A DNA stretch of 64,000 nucleotides. It comes from Thalassotalea sp. 273M-4. GTDB taxonomy: Bacteria > Pseudomonadota > Gammaproteobacteria > Enterobacterales > Alteromonadaceae. Position numbers and translations under genes: made by a program. The stretch lies in contig NZ_CP166961.1 in NCBI RefSeq assembly GCF_041410465.1, forward strand, positions 1,302,001 through 1,366,000, written 5' to 3'. The notes below the pieces were generated by a model that worked only from the letters and a program-made list of their open reading frames with translations, did not search any database and had not been told where the DNA came from. Below are positions 8,574 to 19,858 of the stretch, piece by piece; the first letter of the stretch is position 1; every line of letters begins with the position of its first letter.

Positions 8574-11500
8574 ATGCCAAAACGCACTGACATAAAAAGT
8601 ATCCTAATTTTAGGGGCTGGTCCAATCGTAATCGGACAAGCTTGTGAATTTGACTATTCAGGGGCGCAAGCCTGTAAAGCATTACGCGAAGAAGGTTATC
8701 GCGTGATCTTAGTGAACTCAAACCCTGCAACCATCATGACTGATCCAGAAATGGCGGATGCAACTTATATTGAACCAATCCATTGGGAAGTGGTTAAGAA
8801 CATCATCGACAAAGAACGTCCAGATGCCATCTTACCGACGATGGGTGGTCAAACAGCATTAAACTGTGCACTTGAACTTGAACAGCAAGGTGTATTAAAG
8901 CAATACGATGTTGAAATGATTGGTGCGACAGCAGACGCCATCGACAAAGCTGAAGATCGTAGCCGTTTTGATGCCGCCATGAAAAACATTGGTCTAGAAA
9001 CACCTCGTGCTGAAATTGTGCACTCAATGGAAGAAGCATTTGCGACCTCAGAGCGCATTGGCTTCCCATGTATTATCCGTCCATCATTTACCATGGGTGG
9101 TTCTGGTGGTGGTATTGCCTACAACCGCGAAGAATTTGAAACCATTTGTACCCGTGGTTTAGATCTATCACCAACCAATGAGTTACTGATCGATGAGTCA
9201 CTAATCGGCTGGAAAGAATACGAGATGGAAGTGGTTCGTGATAAAAACGACAACTGTATCATCATCTGTTCAATTGAAAACTTTGACCCTATGGGGATTC
9301 ACACAGGTGACTCAATTACCGTTGCACCAGCCCAAACCTTGACCGACAAAGAATACCAAATCATGCGTAATGCCTCGGTTGCTGTATTGCGTGAAATAGG
9401 TGTTGAAACGGGTGGTTCAAACGTACAATTTGGTGTTTGTCCAAATACCGGGCGTATGGTTATTATTGAAATGAACCCTCGTGTATCACGTTCATCCGCA
9501 TTAGCGTCTAAAGCAACGGGTTTCCCAATTGCTAAAATCGCGGCAAAATTGGCTGTAGGTTACACTTTAGACGAGTTAAGCAACGACATTACCGGTGGCG
9601 CAACACCGGCTTCATTCGAGCCGACCATTGATTACGTAGTAACTAAGATCCCACGTTTTAACTTTGAAAAATTTGCCGGCTCTGAAGACCGTCTAACGAC
9701 CCAAATGAAGTCTGTGGGTGAAGTTATGGCGATTGGTCGTAACCAACAAGAATCTATGCAAAAAGCACTTCGTGGTTTAGAAGTTGGGATGAACGGTTTT
9801 GATCCTGTTGTGGATGTGACAAAACCGGGTGCAAAAACCAAAATCATGCACGAGTTACAAGAAGCTGGTGCTGATCGTATCTGGTATGTAGCAGACGGTT
9901 TCCGTTTAGGTTTAAGCGTTGACGATATTTACCGTTTAACCAAAATTGATCGTTGGTTCCTTATTCAAATCGAAGACATCGTGTTAGAAGAGAAAAAAGT
10001 TTATGAAGGCGGTATGTCGGGCTTAACCGATGAATACCTAGCAAAACTTAAACGCAAAGGTTTCTCAGATAAGCGTCTTGCTGATGTTATTGGTGTGTCA
10101 GAAACTGAAATTCGTAAAAAGCGTCATAACGCAAATATTTCGCCAGTTTACAAGCGTGTTGATACCTGTGCGGCGGAATTTAGCTCTGATACCGCTTACA
10201 TGTACTCAACGTACGATGAAGAGTGTGAAGCAAACCCTTCAGATAAAGATAAAATTATGATCATCGGTGGTGGTCCTAACCGAATTGGTCAAGGTATCGA
10301 GTTTGATTACTGTTGTGTACACGCAGCTCTTGCGCTTCGTGATGACGGTTATGAAACCATTATGGTTAACTGTAACCCAGAAACAGTATCTACCGACTAC
10401 GATACATCCGATCGCTTATATTTTGAGCCAATCACATTTGAAGATGTCCTAGAAATCGTTCGTGTTGAAAAACCAAAAGGTGTGATTGTTCAGTACGGTG
10501 GTCAAACACCGCTTAAATTAGCCAGAGCTTTAGAAGCTGCGGGTGTGCCAATTATTGGTACTTCACCAGATGCGATTGACCGCGCTGAAGATCGTGAACG
10601 TTTCCAACAAGCGGTAGAGCGTTTAGGGTTATTACAACCAGAGAACGCAACCGTAACGTCACTAGAAGAAGCGGTTGCCAAGTCAAAAGAAATTGGTTTC
10701 CCACTGGTTGTGCGCCCATCGTACGTACTAGGCGGTCGTGCAATGGAAATCGTCTACGATGAAGCTGACTTACGTCGCTACATGACGGAAGCGGTAAGCG
10801 TATCAAATGACTCACCGGTTCTGCTTGATCACTTCCTTGATGACGCCATTGAGGTGGATATCGATGTTATTTGTGACGGTGAAAAAGTGGTTGTTGGTGG
10901 TATTATGCAGCACATTGAACAAGCGGGTGTTCACTCTGGTGACTCAGCATGTTCATTACCGGCATACAGCCTAAGCCAAGAAATTCAAGACGTAATGCGT
11001 GAACAAGTGGCTAAGTTAGCTTTTGAACTTGGTGTTGTTGGCTTGATGAATACTCAAATGGCGGTTAAAGGTGACAAAGTTTACCTAATTGAAGTGAACC
11101 CTCGTGCGGCGCGTACCGTACCATTTGTGTCTAAAGCCACAGGTGTACCACTTGCGAAAGTTGCAGCCCGTGTTATGGCCGGTAAATCGTTAACAGAGCA
11201 AGGCGTAACCGAGGAAGTAATCCCAGATTATTTCTCTGTTAAAGAAGTGGTTATTCCATTTAACAAGTTCCATGGTTCTGACCCATTAATTGGTCCAGAA
11301 ATGCGCTCTACCGGTGAAGTAATGGGTACCGGTGAAACCTTTGAAGAAGCGTACGCAAAAGCCAACCTTGGCGCTGGCGTTACCTTGCCTCGTGCAGGTC
11401 GTGCGTTAATCTCTGTTCGTGATAGCGATAAAGAACGAGTTATCGAGCTGGCTAGACAAATGATTGAACTTGGGTTTAAACTAGATGCGACCCACGGTAC

Positions 11501-11789
11501 TGCCGTTGTCTTAGGCGAAGCTGACATTAATGTACGTTTGGTAAACAAAGTACACGAAGGTCGCCCGCACATTGTTGATAGAATCAAAAATGGTGAATAC
11601 AGCTATATCATCAATACCACCGAAGGTCGTAAGGCCATTGAAGATTCTAAAATGATCCGTGGTAGTGCTTTACGTTATAAAGTAAATTATACAACGACAT
11701 TGAACGCAGCCTTTGCCGCATGTATGGCACATTCTGCTGACGATAGAAATAAAGTAACTTCCATTCAGGAATTACACAAAAGGTGTTAA
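8574..11789 (+). CDS. carB: Carbamoyl phosphate synthase large subunit
   Basis: A 1071-residue protein (E. coli CarB has 1073) that makes carbamoyl phosphate from bicarbonate, ATP and ammonia delivered by CarA. The two homologous synthetase halves are both present: the first opens with [19 protein letters not shown], the second near residue 562 with [19 protein letters not shown]. Each has an ATP-grasp domain with the VRPSF/VRPSY and EMNPR/EVNPRA motifs. The C-terminal ~130 residues form the MGS-like allosteric domain. It overlaps no gene; greA begins 2 nt after its stop, suggesting translational coupling. Confidence 0.98.
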   Translation: MPKRTDIKSILILGAGPIVIGQACEFDYSGAQACKALREEGYRVILVNSNPATIMTDPEMADATYIEPIHWEVVKNIIDKERPDAILPTMGGQTALNCALELEQQGVLKQYDVEMIGATADAIDKAEDRSRFDAAMKNIGLETPRAEIVHSMEEAFATSERIGFPCIIRPSFTMGGSGGGIAYNREEFETICTRGLDLSPTNELLIDESLIGWKEYEMEVVRDKNDNCIIICSIENFDPMGIHTGDSITVAPAQTLTDKEYQIMRNASVAVLREIGVETGGSNVQFGVCPNTGRMVIIEMNPRVSRSSALASKATGFPIAKIAAKLAVGYTLDELSNDITGGATPASFEPTIDYVVTKIPRFNFEKFAGSEDRLTTQMKSVGEVMAIGRNQQESMQKALRGLEVGMNGFDPVVDVTKPGAKTKIMHELQEAGADRIWYVADGFRLGLSVDDIYRLTKIDRWFLIQIEDIVLEEKKVYEGGMSGLTDEYLAKLKRKGFSDKRLADVIGVSETEIRKKRHNANISPVYKRVDTCAAEFSSDTAYMYSTYDEECEANPSDKDKIMIIGGGPNRIGQGIEFDYCCVHAALALRDDGYETIMVNCNPETVSTDYDTSDRLYFEPITFEDVLEIVRVEKPKGVIVQYGGQTPLKLARALEAAGVPIIGTSPDAIDRAEDRERFQQAVERLGLLQPENATVTSLEEAVAKSKEIGFPLVVRPSYVLGGRAMEIVYDEADLRRYMTEAVSVSNDSPVLLDHFLDDAIEVDIDVICDGEKVVVGGIMQHIEQAGVHSGDSACSLPAYSLSQEIQDVMREQVAKLAFELGVVGLMNTQMAVKGDKVYLIEVNPRAARTVPFVSKATGVPLAKVAARVMAGKSLTEQGVTEEVIPDYFSVKEVVIPFNKFHGSDPLIGPEMRSTGEVMGTGETFEEAYAKANLGAGVTLPRAGRALISVRDSDKERVIELARQMIELGFKLDATHGTAVVLGEADINVRLVNKVHEGRPHIVDRIKNGEYSYIINTTEGRKAIEDSKMIRGSALRYKVNYTTTLNAAFAACMAHSADDRNKVTSIQELHKRC

Positions 11790-11791
11790 TA

Positions 11792-12268
11792 ATGAGTCAG
11801 TTTCCCATGACTGTTCAGGGTGCAGATGCACTCAGAGAAGAATTAAACTATTTGAAATCTGTTAAGCGTCCGCAAATTGTTGCGTCAATTGCAGATGCTC
11901 GTGAGCACGGCGACTTGAAAGAGAACGCCGAATATCACGCAGCTCGTGAAGAGCAGGGCTTTTGTGAAGGTCGAATTCAAGAAATTGAAGGCAAACTTGG
12001 CAATGCGCAAATTATCGATGTAACTAAAATCCCAAATACTCACAAGGTGATATTTGGGGTCACGGTAACCTTGCTTAATATCGACACCGACGAAGAAGTC
12101 ACATATCAAATTGTGGGTGATGATGAAGCCGATATCAAAAACAATCGCATCAGTGTAAGTTCACCGATTGCAAGAGCATTGATTGGAAAATCAGTTGATT
12201 CTGAAGTTGAAGTCAAAACACCCGGTGGTGTTGTGGAATACGAAATCATTTCGGTAGAACACAAATAA
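11792..12268 (+). CDS. greA: Transcription elongation factor GreA
   Basis: A 158-residue factor that binds the RNA polymerase secondary channel and stimulates cleavage of backtracked RNA. The N-terminal coiled coil (residues ~10-75) contains the acidic tip [19 protein letters not shown], and the C-terminal FKBP-like domain ends near SVEHK. I choose ATG 11792, with AAAAGG upstream, over the in-frame GTG at 11783. Only 2 nt separate it from carB, so in this genome greA probably shares the carAB transcript. A palindromic hairpin at 12275 and a strong terminator at 12376 follow. Confidence 0.97.
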   Translation: MSQFPMTVQGADALREELNYLKSVKRPQIVASIADAREHGDLKENAEYHAAREEQGFCEGRIQEIEGKLGNAQIIDVTKIPNTHKVIFGVTVTLLNIDTDEEVTYQIVGDDEADIKNNRISVSSPIARALIGKSVDSEVEVKTPGGVVEYEIISVEHK

Positions 12269-12274
12269 GCTATC

Positions 12275-12299
12275 GCCAACACCTGTCTTGGGTGTTGGC
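12275..12299 (+). terminator. Hairpin directly after greA
   Basis: GCCAACACC pairs perfectly with GGTGTTGGC around a 7-nt loop, 6 bp after the greA stop. No T run follows, so it may protect the 3' end rather than terminate. Confidence 0.45.
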
Positions 12300-12375
12300 A
12301 AGTTTCCCAACAGATGGTGAACGCTTTAACAAGACGTTATTGGCTTATTTTTTACAATCAGCTACTAACGGATAT

Positions 12376-12417
12376 AAAAAAAGCGCGGTTAATGAAGATT
12401 AACATCGCGCTTTTTTT
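12376..12417. terminator. Bidirectional terminator between greA and yhbY
   Basis: GCGCG-GTTAAT pairs with ATTAAC-AT-CGCGC (2-nt bulge), flanked by an A run on the left and T7 on the right. It can therefore end both greA (plus) and yhbY (minus) transcripts. Confidence 0.85.
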
Positions 12418-12432
12418 ATGGCTAAGAAAAGA

Positions 12433-12729
12433 TTAAATCTTAGGAATTTCGATTTTCTTTTCTTCTGATTGACGGTAAATGATTAAGGTTTTACCAATAC
12501 TCTGAACTTTAGTCGATTCAGTTTCTCTAACAATAGCATCAATGATCAATTGTTTTACTTCACGATCATCTGTTGGAATTTTAACTTTAATCAGTTCATG
12601 GTGGTTTAAAGCGAAATCGATTTCCGCAATAACCGCTTCGGTTAAACCATTATTACCCAATAAAACGATGGGTTTTAAAGAGTGGGCCAGCCCTCTAAGG
12701 TGCTGAATTTGCTTCTTTGATAGATTCAT
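12433..12729 (-). CDS. yhbY: YhbY-family ribosome-associated CRM-domain RNA-binding protein
   Basis: A 98-residue protein made of a single CRM domain. The start LSKKQIQHLRGLAHSLKP and the VLLGNNGLTEAVI loop (GxxG-like) are typical of YhbY, a pre-50S-associated RNA-binding protein implicated in large-subunit maturation. It is divergent from rlmE across 84 bp, the arrangement found in E. coli, and convergent with greA through a shared terminator. Confidence 0.95.
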   Translation of the reverse strand: MNLSKKQIQHLRGLAHSLKPIVLLGNNGLTEAVIAEIDFALNHHELIKVKIPTDDREVKQLIIDAIVRETESTKVQSIGKTLIIYRQSEEKKIEIPKI

Positions 12730-12813
12730 TTAAAAAATATTCGGTTAGGTTACTTGAATTCTCTATATTTTAACGCCATCTTCTGATTAATACTAATTAA
12801 ACTACGAAAATTC

Positions 12814-13449
12814 ATGAGTAAAGCAAAAAAATCAAGATCTGTGAGTTCAAATCGTTGGATGCAAGAGCATTTTGACGACGAATATGTAAAAAAAGCGCAA
12901 AAACTTGGTCTGCGCTCACGGGCTGTTTTTAAAATTGAAGAAATCAATAACAAAGATAAGCTGATCAAACCCGGCATGAATGTTGTTGATTTAGGGGCGG
13001 CCCCTGGTGGTTGGTCAGAGTATGCAGTAAAAGTGCTTCAAGATCAGGGTCAGGTAATCGCTTGTGATATTTTACCGATGGAATCGTTACCTGGCGTGGC
13101 GTTTTTGCAAGGCGACTTTCGTGAAGACGCGGTTCTTAACGCACTGCTAGACAAAATTGGTGGGCGCAATGTCGATGTTGTGATGTCAGATATGGCACAT
13201 AACTTTAGTGGCAATGAAACCACAGATCAGGCACGAAATATGTATTTAGTCGAATTAGCGCTCGATATGTGTCATCAGGTGCTTAAAAAAGATGGCAGTT
13301 TCGTGGTAAAAGTATTTCAGGGCGAAGGTTTTGAACAATATATGAAAGACGTTCGTAATAGCTTTAAGGTGGTAAAAACCCGCAAGCCGGAATCATCCCG
13401 CCCTAGATCACGGGAAGTATATATAGTAGCTACTGGCTACAAACTGTAG
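12814..13449 (+). CDS. rlmE: 23S rRNA (uridine-2552-2'-O) methyltransferase
   Basis: A 211-residue SAM-dependent methyltransferase that modifies U2552 in the ribosomal A loop late in 50S assembly. The SAM motif [11 protein letters not shown] spans about 58-68. The catalytic K-D-K-E tetrad can be placed at K40, D126 (MSDMAHN), K166 (VVKVFQG) and E201 (SREVY). It is followed after 69 bp by ftsH, as in E. coli where the pair forms the heat-inducible ftsJ-ftsH unit. Confidence 0.97.
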   Translation: MSKAKKSRSVSSNRWMQEHFDDEYVKKAQKLGLRSRAVFKIEEINNKDKLIKPGMNVVDLGAAPGGWSEYAVKVLQDQGQVIACDILPMESLPGVAFLQGDFREDAVLNALLDKIGGRNVDVVMSDMAHNFSGNETTDQARNMYLVELALDMCHQVLKKDGSFVVKVFQGEGFEQYMKDVRNSFKVVKTRKPESSRPRSREVYIVATGYKL

Positions 13450-13518
13450 TACAGTTTATTAAAACAAGTTGCTTACAACATATGCAACATCGCAATAAAT
13501 AAATAAGAGGTTCTCAAC

Positions 13519-15435
13519 TTGAGCGATATGGTAAAAAATCTCATTTTGTGGTTAGTCATAGCCATTGTATTAATGTCAGTATTCCAGAGTTTTACTCCGG
13601 GCAATAAGGCTGATTCTCAACTCGATTACACCACATTTATTAACCAAGTTATTCAGGATCAAGTCAGTTCGGTTGAAATTGAATCAAATGGGATAATAAC
13701 TGGGGTTAAGCGCAATGGACAGACGTTTTCCACTTTAATCCCAACCCAGTACGACCCGAAATTATTGGACGACTTGATCAAACATAACGTTCAAGTTAAA
13801 GGGGTACCGCCAGAAGAACCAAGCCTACTGGCGAGCATCTTCATTAACTGGTTCCCAATGTTACTGCTTATCGGTATTTGGATATTCTTTATGCGCCAAA
13901 TGCAAGGCGGTGGCGGTAAAGGCGCGATGAGCTTTGGTAAGTCAAAAGCGCGTTTATTATCTGACGATCAAATTAAAACCACCTTTGCCGATGTCGCAGG
14001 TTGTGACGAAGCCAAAGAAGAAGTAGCAGAGCTTGTTCAATACTTAAAAGATCCGTCTAGATTTCAAAAGCTCGGTGGTCGTATTCCATCAGGTATTTTA
14101 ATGGTTGGTCAACCAGGTACAGGTAAAACGTTACTGGCCAAAGCCATTGCCGGTGAAGCCAAAGTTCCGTTTTTCTCTATCTCAGGTTCCGACTTTGTTG
14201 AAATGTTTGTCGGTGTTGGTGCTTCACGTGTACGTGACATGTTCGATCAAGCGAAAAAGTCTGCACCTTGTATTATCTTTATCGATGAAATCGATGCCGT
14301 AGGTCGCCAACGTGGCGCAGGTCTTGGTGGTGGTCATGATGAGCGTGAACAAACTTTGAACCAAATGCTCGTTGAAATGGATGGTTTTGAAGGTAACGAA
14401 GGGGTTATTGTTATTGCTGCCACTAACCGACCGGATGTACTAGACCCTGCATTACTGCGCCCAGGTCGATTTGACCGTCAAGTTACGGTGGGTTTACCTG
14501 ATATCCGTGGTCGTGAACAAATTTTAAAAGTCCATATGCGCAAAGTTCCGATTGCTGACGATGTTAATGCAGCGGTTATTGCTCGTGGTACACCAGGGTT
14601 TTCAGGTGCAGACTTAGCCAACCTAGTTAACGAAGCGGCTTTATTTGCCGCTCGTACTAGCCGTCGATTGGTGTCAATGGTGGAATTTGAAAAAGCCAAA
14701 GACAAGATCATGATGGGTAGTGAACGTCGCTCTATGGTAATGAGCGAAGCGGAAAAAGAAATGACCGCATATCATGAAGCCGGTCACGCCATTGTTGGTC
14801 GTATGGTACCTGAGCATGATCCTGTTTATAAAGTAAGTATTATTCCTCGCGGTCGTGCATTGGGGGTTACTATGTATCTGCCAGAGCAAGATCGAGTGAG
14901 TCATTCAAAAATGCACCTAGAGAGTATGATTTCATCACTTTATGGTGGTCGTATTGCCGAGGACATTATTTATGGTTCAGATAAAGTCTCAACCGGTGCG
15001 TCAAACGATATTGAGCGTGCAACTGAAATTGCTCGTAAAATGGTGACTCAGTGGGGTTTATCAGAAAAAATGGGGCCAATGCTTTATGCCGAAGAAGAAG
15101 GTGAAGTATTCCTTGGTCGTACGGCAAGTAAAGTGAAACATATGTCGGATGACACCGCGAAAGAAATTGACGAAGAAATTCGTTCGGTGATTGAGCGTAA
15201 TTATAAGCGTGCTGAAGATATCTTGAAAAACAATATGGATATTTTGCATGCGATGAAAGATGCTCTAATGACTTATGAAACCATTGATGCATTGCAAATC
15301 GATGACTTAATGGCTCGTGTTCCGGTGCGTGCACCAAAAGGCTATGGTGATGAAGATTCATCAAATACATCTGGTTCAGATTCTAGTAGTCCAAGTCCAG
15401 ACGTTAACAAGCCAGACGATGTTCCAGCAAGTTAA
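13519..15435 (+). CDS. ftsH: ATP-dependent zinc metalloprotease FtsH
   Basis: A 638-residue inner-membrane AAA+ protease that degrades misassembled membrane proteins and, in E. coli, LpxC and sigma-32. Two membrane segments (7-24 and ~105-125) flank a periplasmic domain. Walker A is GQPGTGKT (197-204), Walker B IIFIDE (252-257), and the second region of homology ends at RPGRFDR. The zinc site is HEAGH (419-423) with D497 as third ligand. The start TTG 13519 is chosen because AGAGG lies 8 nt upstream; ATG 13528 is too far. Walker A has Q198 where E. coli has proline. The C-terminal tail is Ser/Asp/Pro-rich. Confidence 0.97.
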   Translation: MSDMVKNLILWLVIAIVLMSVFQSFTPGNKADSQLDYTTFINQVIQDQVSSVEIESNGIITGVKRNGQTFSTLIPTQYDPKLLDDLIKHNVQVKGVPPEEPSLLASIFINWFPMLLLIGIWIFFMRQMQGGGGKGAMSFGKSKARLLSDDQIKTTFADVAGCDEAKEEVAELVQYLKDPSRFQKLGGRIPSGILMVGQPGTGKTLLAKAIAGEAKVPFFSISGSDFVEMFVGVGASRVRDMFDQAKKSAPCIIFIDEIDAVGRQRGAGLGGGHDEREQTLNQMLVEMDGFEGNEGVIVIAATNRPDVLDPALLRPGRFDRQVTVGLPDIRGREQILKVHMRKVPIADDVNAAVIARGTPGFSGADLANLVNEAALFAARTSRRLVSMVEFEKAKDKIMMGSERRSMVMSEAEKEMTAYHEAGHAIVGRMVPEHDPVYKVSIIPRGRALGVTMYLPEQDRVSHSKMHLESMISSLYGGRIAEDIIYGSDKVSTGASNDIERATEIARKMVTQWGLSEKMGPMLYAEEEGEVFLGRTASKVKHMSDDTAKEIDEEIRSVIERNYKRAEDILKNNMDILHAMKDALMTYETIDALQIDDLMARVPVRAPKGYGDEDSSNTSGSDSSSPSPDVNKPDDVPAS

Positions 15436-15452
15436 TCACGACGCAATTTAAC

Positions 15453-15478
15453 AAACCCGCCTACATGGCGGGTTTTTT
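15453..15478 (+). terminator. Rho-independent terminator after ftsH
   Basis: AAACCCGCC pairs with GGCGGGTTT around TACAT and runs into a T6 tract, 17 bp after the stop. It separates ftsH from folP, so folP needs its own promoter or read-through. Confidence 0.92.
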
Positions 15479-15617
15479 ATTGTTGTGTAATTGATCTCGC
15501 CCCATACATTTATATATCGCTATTGATCTGCTATTATTGCCTTCTTTATAATTTACCGGTGTCGTGCATTGCACCGCGTAAACAGACCAACCCATTCAAA
15601 TAATATACAGAGACACG

Positions 15618-16481
15618 ATGTCTGACTTATTTCACTTTGGTGACAAACAATTAAACTTATCTAATGTTCAGGTCATGGGGATCTTAAATGTGACCCCAGA
15701 TTCTTTTTCTGATGGTGGCCAGTTTTCCAGTATCGATAACGCATTATTTCAAGTGGAAGATATGCTTGAAAATGGCGCCAGTCTTATTGATATTGGCGGT
15801 GAGTCTACCCGCCCAGGTGCCGCCGAGGTGAGCACAGATGTTGAAATCGACCGGGTGATCCCGGTCATTGAAGCGATCAATCAACGCTTTGATACCATTA
15901 TTTCACTCGATACCAGTAAAGCAAACGTGATGCAGGCTGGTATTGAGGCCGGTATTGGTTTAATTAATGATGTACGGGCATTGCAAAACCCCGGCTGTTT
16001 AGAGGTGGTGGCAAAAACCAACTTACCCGTATGTTTAATGCACATGCAAGGACTGCCACGCACCATGCAAGTAAACCCACAATATGACAATGTAACTGAA
16101 GACGTGATTGAATTTTTTAATCAACGGATTAAAGCCTGTGCAAAGGTGGGAATTAGTGGCGAAAGAATAATTCTAGACCCAGGTTACGGTTTTGGAAAAA
16201 CTCTAGAGCAAAATTATCAATTGCTCGCCGAGCAAAAGACTATTTTGGCATTACAGCGACCAATTTTAGCCGGTATTTCAAGAAAATCGATGATCGGCAA
16301 TTTACTTAACCGAGATGTTTCAGAGCGCCTAGCAGGGAGCTTGTCGGCTGCGGTGCTAGCCACTATAAATGGTGCTAAAATCATACGAGTACACGATGTT
16401 AAAGAAACATCTGATGCATTAAAAGTACTCACAATGACCTTACAATGTCAGCAAGGTCACAAAGACAATAATAATACTTAG
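15618..16481 (+). CDS. folP: Dihydropteroate synthase
   Basis: A 287-residue TIM-barrel enzyme that condenses p-aminobenzoate with dihydropterin pyrophosphate in folate synthesis, the target of sulfonamides. Family signatures are MGILNVTPDSFSDGG (pterin-pyrophosphate loop, about residues 20-34), DIGGESTRPGA (~57-67), LDTSK (~96-100) and a PILAGISRKSMIG segment near 213-226. glmM begins 11 bp after the stop, so folP-glmM are co-transcribed, as in E. coli. Confidence 0.97.
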   Translation: MSDLFHFGDKQLNLSNVQVMGILNVTPDSFSDGGQFSSIDNALFQVEDMLENGASLIDIGGESTRPGAAEVSTDVEIDRVIPVIEAINQRFDTIISLDTSKANVMQAGIEAGIGLINDVRALQNPGCLEVVAKTNLPVCLMHMQGLPRTMQVNPQYDNVTEDVIEFFNQRIKACAKVGISGERIILDPGYGFGKTLEQNYQLLAEQKTILALQRPILAGISRKSMIGNLLNRDVSERLAGSLSAAVLATINGAKIIRVHDVKETSDALKVLTMTLQCQQGHKDNNNT

Positions 16482-16492
16482 GAGAGTAGTAC

Positions 16493-17830
16493 GTGTCATC
16501 AAGAAAATATTTTGGTACTGACGGTGTTCGAGGACTCGTTGGTAAAGCCCCGATTTCACCTGAATTTGTGATGAAGTTGGGTTGGGCTGCCGGTAAAGTA
16601 TTGGCCGGTCAGGGAACTAAAAAAGTACTAATTGGTAAAGATACGCGGATTTCAGGTTATATGCTTGAATCGGCTTTAGAAGCGGGCTTTTCTGCTGCCG
16701 GTATCGATATTTGTTTAATGGGGCCAATGCCAACGCCAGCGGTTGCTTACTTAACCAAAACGTTTCGAGCGGAAGCTGGTATTGTGATCAGCGCATCACA
16801 TAACCCATTTTACGACAACGGAATTAAGTTTTTCTCAACCACTGGTGAAAAACTGCCTGATCAAGTAGAGCTTGATATCGAGGCGATGATTGACGAAGAA
16901 ATGGATTGTGTGCATTCGGCTAAATTAGGTAAAGCCGTACGCATTGACGATGCCGCAGGGCGTTATATTGAGTTTTGTAAGAGTAACTTCCCATCAGATT
17001 TAAACCTTAATGGCTTAAAAATTGTGGTCGATTGCGCCAATGGCGCTACCTATCACATTGCTCCGAGTGTCTTTCGCGAGCTAGGCGCTGAAGTGGTTGA
17101 ATTTGCCACCAAACCAAATGGGGTAAATATTAATGACGATTGCGGCGCGACCGCAATGAACAACATCAGTCGCTTAGTCTTAGAGCATCAAGCCGATTTA
17201 GGTATTGCGTTAGATGGCGACGGTGATCGCTTAATGATGGTTGATCAAAACGGTGAAGTGCTAGACGGTGATGAGTTGATTTACATCATTGCCAAACACG
17301 CGCAATACCATAATCAATTGCAAGGCGGTGTGGTTGGTACGTTAATGAGTAACATGGGCCTTGAATTGGCGCTAAAAGAGTTGAATATTGATTTTGTCCG
17401 TGCAAAAGTAGGTGACCGTTATGTGATGGAGTTGCTAAAAGAGCAGGGGTGGCAATTAGGCGCTGAAAACTCGGGTCATATTATTAATTTAAATTGCAGT
17501 TCTACGGGCGATGGTATTATAGCCGCGTTAAACGTATTGCAGGCCGTCAGCCAGTCGGGTAAAACACTAAGCCAACTAAGAAAAGGCTTGACCATGTTGC
17601 CCCAAGTTTTGGTTAATGTGCGATTTAGTGGTCACAACAATCCATTAGAAGATCAAGCAGTAAAACAGTCCGTTATTGACGTAGAGCAGGAACTTGAAGG
17701 TCAAGGTCGTGTATTGTTACGTAAATCTGGCACCGAACCTTTAATTAGAGTGATGGTGGAAGGACCAAATTTAAACACCGTAACCGATCTTGCAAATCGA
17801 ATTGCGGAAAAAGTTAAACAGGTAGACTGA
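16493..17830 (+). CDS. glmM: Phosphoglucosamine mutase
   Basis: A 445-residue enzyme converting glucosamine-6-P to glucosamine-1-P for UDP-GlcNAc, peptidoglycan and LPS. It begins FGTDGVRG. The phosphoserine is S102 in ISASHNP, the metal loop is DGDGDR (D241, D243, D245), and the phosphate-binding [12 protein letters not shown] lies near the C-terminus. It uses a GTG start preceded by AGGAGAG. Short spacing from folP indicates one operon. Confidence 0.97.
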   Translation: MSSRKYFGTDGVRGLVGKAPISPEFVMKLGWAAGKVLAGQGTKKVLIGKDTRISGYMLESALEAGFSAAGIDICLMGPMPTPAVAYLTKTFRAEAGIVISASHNPFYDNGIKFFSTTGEKLPDQVELDIEAMIDEEMDCVHSAKLGKAVRIDDAAGRYIEFCKSNFPSDLNLNGLKIVVDCANGATYHIAPSVFRELGAEVVEFATKPNGVNINDDCGATAMNNISRLVLEHQADLGIALDGDGDRLMMVDQNGEVLDGDELIYIIAKHAQYHNQLQGGVVGTLMSNMGLELALKELNIDFVRAKVGDRYVMELLKEQGWQLGAENSGHIINLNCSSTGDGIIAALNVLQAVSQSGKTLSQLRKGLTMLPQVLVNVRFSGHNNPLEDQAVKQSVIDVEQELEGQGRVLLRKSGTEPLIRVMVEGPNLNTVTDLANRIAEKVKQVD

Positions 17831-17952
17831 GTCGATTAATTTTTAACTCAGCTGTTGGTAATTTAATCAATCGAACCGGTTGTGTTTTTTATATCTTGTA
17901 AGTTGTTTATAAGATAGGTAATATCTCGCCGGTCTTAATTATGGAAATTATT

Positions 17953-18699
17953 ATGAAAAGACAAACTATCATTGCCGCGAACTGGAAAATGAACGGCAAC
18001 TTAGCGTTAGTAAAAGAAATCAGTGCAGGTTTAAACGGTGAAAATTTTGGTGACAATCAAGTTATCATTTCTACACCAGCCCCTTACATGGCAGCGATGA
18101 ACGCAGTCATTGATAATGCCAATGTTGCCTGTGGTGCTCAAAACATCAATGAAAACGAAAGTGGTGCCTTTACCGGTGAACTTTCTGCTTTAATGCTGAA
18201 TGATTTGAATGTACAATACGTGATTCTTGGTCACTCTGAACGTCGTAGTATCTACGGTGAATCAGATGAGCTAATCGCTGCTAAAGTTGAAACCGCGCTA
18301 AACCATGGTCTAACGCCGTTATTCTGTATTGGTGAGACTCTAGAAGAGCGTGAGAGCGGTCGTACTAACGAAGTATTGGCTTCTCAAATGGCACCAGTTA
18401 TTGAAAAAGTTGGTATTGAAAAATTTGCTGACATCATTGTAGCATACGAGCCAGTTTGGGCTATCGGTACAGGTAAAACTGCTTCCGCTGCAATGGCACA
18501 AGAAACACACGAGTTTATCCGCTCTTATCTTGCTGAACAAGATGCTGATGTTGCACAAAAAGTTCCATTGTTATACGGTGGTAGTGTAAACGCGGAAACC
18601 GCAAAAGAATTATTTTCTCAAGCTGATATCGACGGTGGTCTGGTAGGCGGCGCGAGCTTAAAAGTTGAAGAATTTAAAAAAATCTGCTTAGCAGTATAG
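17953..18699 (+). CDS. tpiA: Triosephosphate isomerase
   Basis: A 248-residue glycolytic isomerase of dihydroxyacetone phosphate and glyceraldehyde-3-P. The catalytic residues N10 and K12 (AANWKMNG), H94 (ILGHSERR) and E166 (AYEPVWAIGTG) are visible, as is the YGGSVN phosphate loop. I prefer ATG 17953 over ATG 17941, because GGAA lies 6 nt before it and the extra four codons are not family-like. It sits between glmM and secG, whereas in E. coli it lies elsewhere. secG follows after 12 bp, indicating co-transcription. Confidence 0.96.
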   Translation: MKRQTIIAANWKMNGNLALVKEISAGLNGENFGDNQVIISTPAPYMAAMNAVIDNANVACGAQNINENESGAFTGELSALMLNDLNVQYVILGHSERRSIYGESDELIAAKVETALNHGLTPLFCIGETLEERESGRTNEVLASQMAPVIEKVGIEKFADIIVAYEPVWAIGTGKTASAAMAQETHEFIRSYLAEQDADVAQKVPLLYGGSVNAETAKELFSQADIDGGLVGGASLKVEEFKKICLAV

Positions 18700-18711
18700 G
18701 AACTAGTTAAA

Positions 18712-19068
18712 ATGTTGTATCAAGTATTAATCGTACTCTACTTAATTAACGCATTAATCTTAGTTGGTTTTATTTTAATCCAACAAGGTAAAGGTGCGGA
18801 CATGGGCGCTTCTTTTGGCGCAGGCTCTTCAGCAACCGTATTTGGTTCAAGTGGTTCAGCCAATTTCATGTCAAGAACGACGTCAATCTTGGCTACAATG
18901 TTTTTCTTATTCAGCTTAGTATTAGGTAACTTAACGGCTCAGCGTACACAACAAGTTGATGACTTGAACAATTTTCAAGTTCCAGCTGCTGAGCAATTAG
19001 AAAGTGTTGAGCCACCAGCCTCAGACGTACCAAACGATGACAAGTCTGAAAGTGACGTGCCTAACTAA
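18712..19068 (+). CDS. secG: Preprotein translocase subunit SecG
   Basis: A 118-residue inner-membrane subunit of SecYEG, which assists SecA-driven export. Two membrane segments (about 2-22 and 53-73) flank the conserved loop IQQGKGADMGASFGAG...FGSSG. The C-terminal ~35 residues are an acidic Pro/Asp/Glu tail. It is followed 15 bp later by tRNA-Leu(GAG), the same secG-leuU order as E. coli, so the tRNA is probably co-transcribed. Confidence 0.96.
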   Translation: MLYQVLIVLYLINALILVGFILIQQGKGADMGASFGAGSSATVFGSSGSANFMSRTTSILATMFFLFSLVLGNLTAQRTQQVDDLNNFQVPAAEQLESVEPPASDVPNDDKSESDVPN

Positions 19069-19083
19069 TTAGCCTCAATTTTA

Positions 19084-19168
19084 GCGGATGTGGTGGAATT
19101 GGTAGACACGCAGCCTTGAGGGGGCTGTGCTTAACAGCGTGAGGGTTCGAGTCCCTCCATCCGCACCA
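19084..19168 (+). tRNA. leuU: tRNA-Leu (anticodon GAG)
   Basis: The 85-nt gene folds as a class II tRNA. The acceptor GCGGATG pairs with CATCCGC followed by encoded ACCA. The anticodon stem CAGCC/GGCTG encloses loop TTGAGGG, giving anticodon GAG. There is a long variable arm and a T arm around GGTTCGAGTCC. Position after secG matches E. coli leuU. Confidence 0.97.
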
Positions 19169-19200
19169 ATTCAAGGTTCAATAAGAACCGATAAAGTCCA

Positions 19201-19235
19201 AAAAGCCCAGAGAATTCAATGCTCTGGGCTTTTTT
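19201..19235 (+). terminator. Rho-independent terminator of the secG-tRNA-Leu transcript
   Basis: AAAAGCCCAGAG pairs with CTCTGGGCTTTT around a 9-nt loop and ends in T6. Confidence 0.95.
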
Positions 19236-19282
19236 ATGTCTTTTGCTATACACTTTAGGTGGACGGTATCAGCTAAGTTATT

Positions 19283-19363
19283 TTAGAAATCTACCCCACC
19301 ATCTAAGGCAGCCTCCAAGTGACTCACCAGTTGCTCCCCAAAACTAAACGGTTTTTGTGACAT
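19283..19363 (-). CDS. Possible 26-residue small protein or gene fragment
   Basis: A minus-strand ATG frame ending in TAA reads MSQKPFSFGEQLVSHLEAAL and six more residues. The amphipathic, protein-like composition and a GAG about 10 nt upstream make it plausible. It could equally be the N-terminal remnant of a lost gene. I recognise no family. Confidence 0.3.
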   Translation of the reverse strand: MSQKPFSFGEQLVSHLEAALDGGVDF

Positions 19364-19762
19364 AAAAATATACTCGCAAACGAGGTTAGACAACGTTTTG
19401 TATCATGTTTTATTAAGCTTACTAAATACAACCATGACTTAACTTGGTTTTATTTCTTCATGCCACAGGTGTTACCTTTAGCTGAAAACCTCGGCTTTAT
19501 TATAAACAGTCCCCTTAATCAGCTTTTTGATAGGGACAATATTTTTCATCCTTTAACGTTTCTTATATATCAGGTCTATACTTTACCTTGTTTTGTTGTC
19601 ATTGGCGTAGTACGTACTAAATTGCATTATGGTTGCAAATTTAAGTGCTTACTCTGTCATTGGAACACACAAGCATGGTGTTGCAAACCCAACACAAAAG
19701 TGAACAATAGTGACGAGCCTCGTTCGTTGAGCAATTGTTACCGTGACTAAAAACTTACAAAT

Positions 19763-19858
19763 ATGGATATGCAGATGTCAGTAACTTATACCGGCAGTCA
19801 ACCTGTGATCAGTGCCGACTATGTTATTTACCGAACTATCGCCAAGATGGCAAAGTAA
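19763..19858 (+). CDS. Possible 31-residue small protein
   Basis: A plus-strand frame with three in-frame ATGs among its first five codons has a balanced composition (VTYTGSQPVISADYVIYRTI in its centre) and ends at TAA 19856. No Shine-Dalgarno sequence is visible and no family is recognised. It may be a remnant of an older gene. Confidence 0.25.
   Translation: MDMQMSVTYTGSQPVISADYVIYRTIAKMAK

Noticed and set aside
19460..19750. 96-codon ORF
   Set aside because: Cys/Trp-rich unfamiliar sequence, no ribosome-binding site, probably chance.
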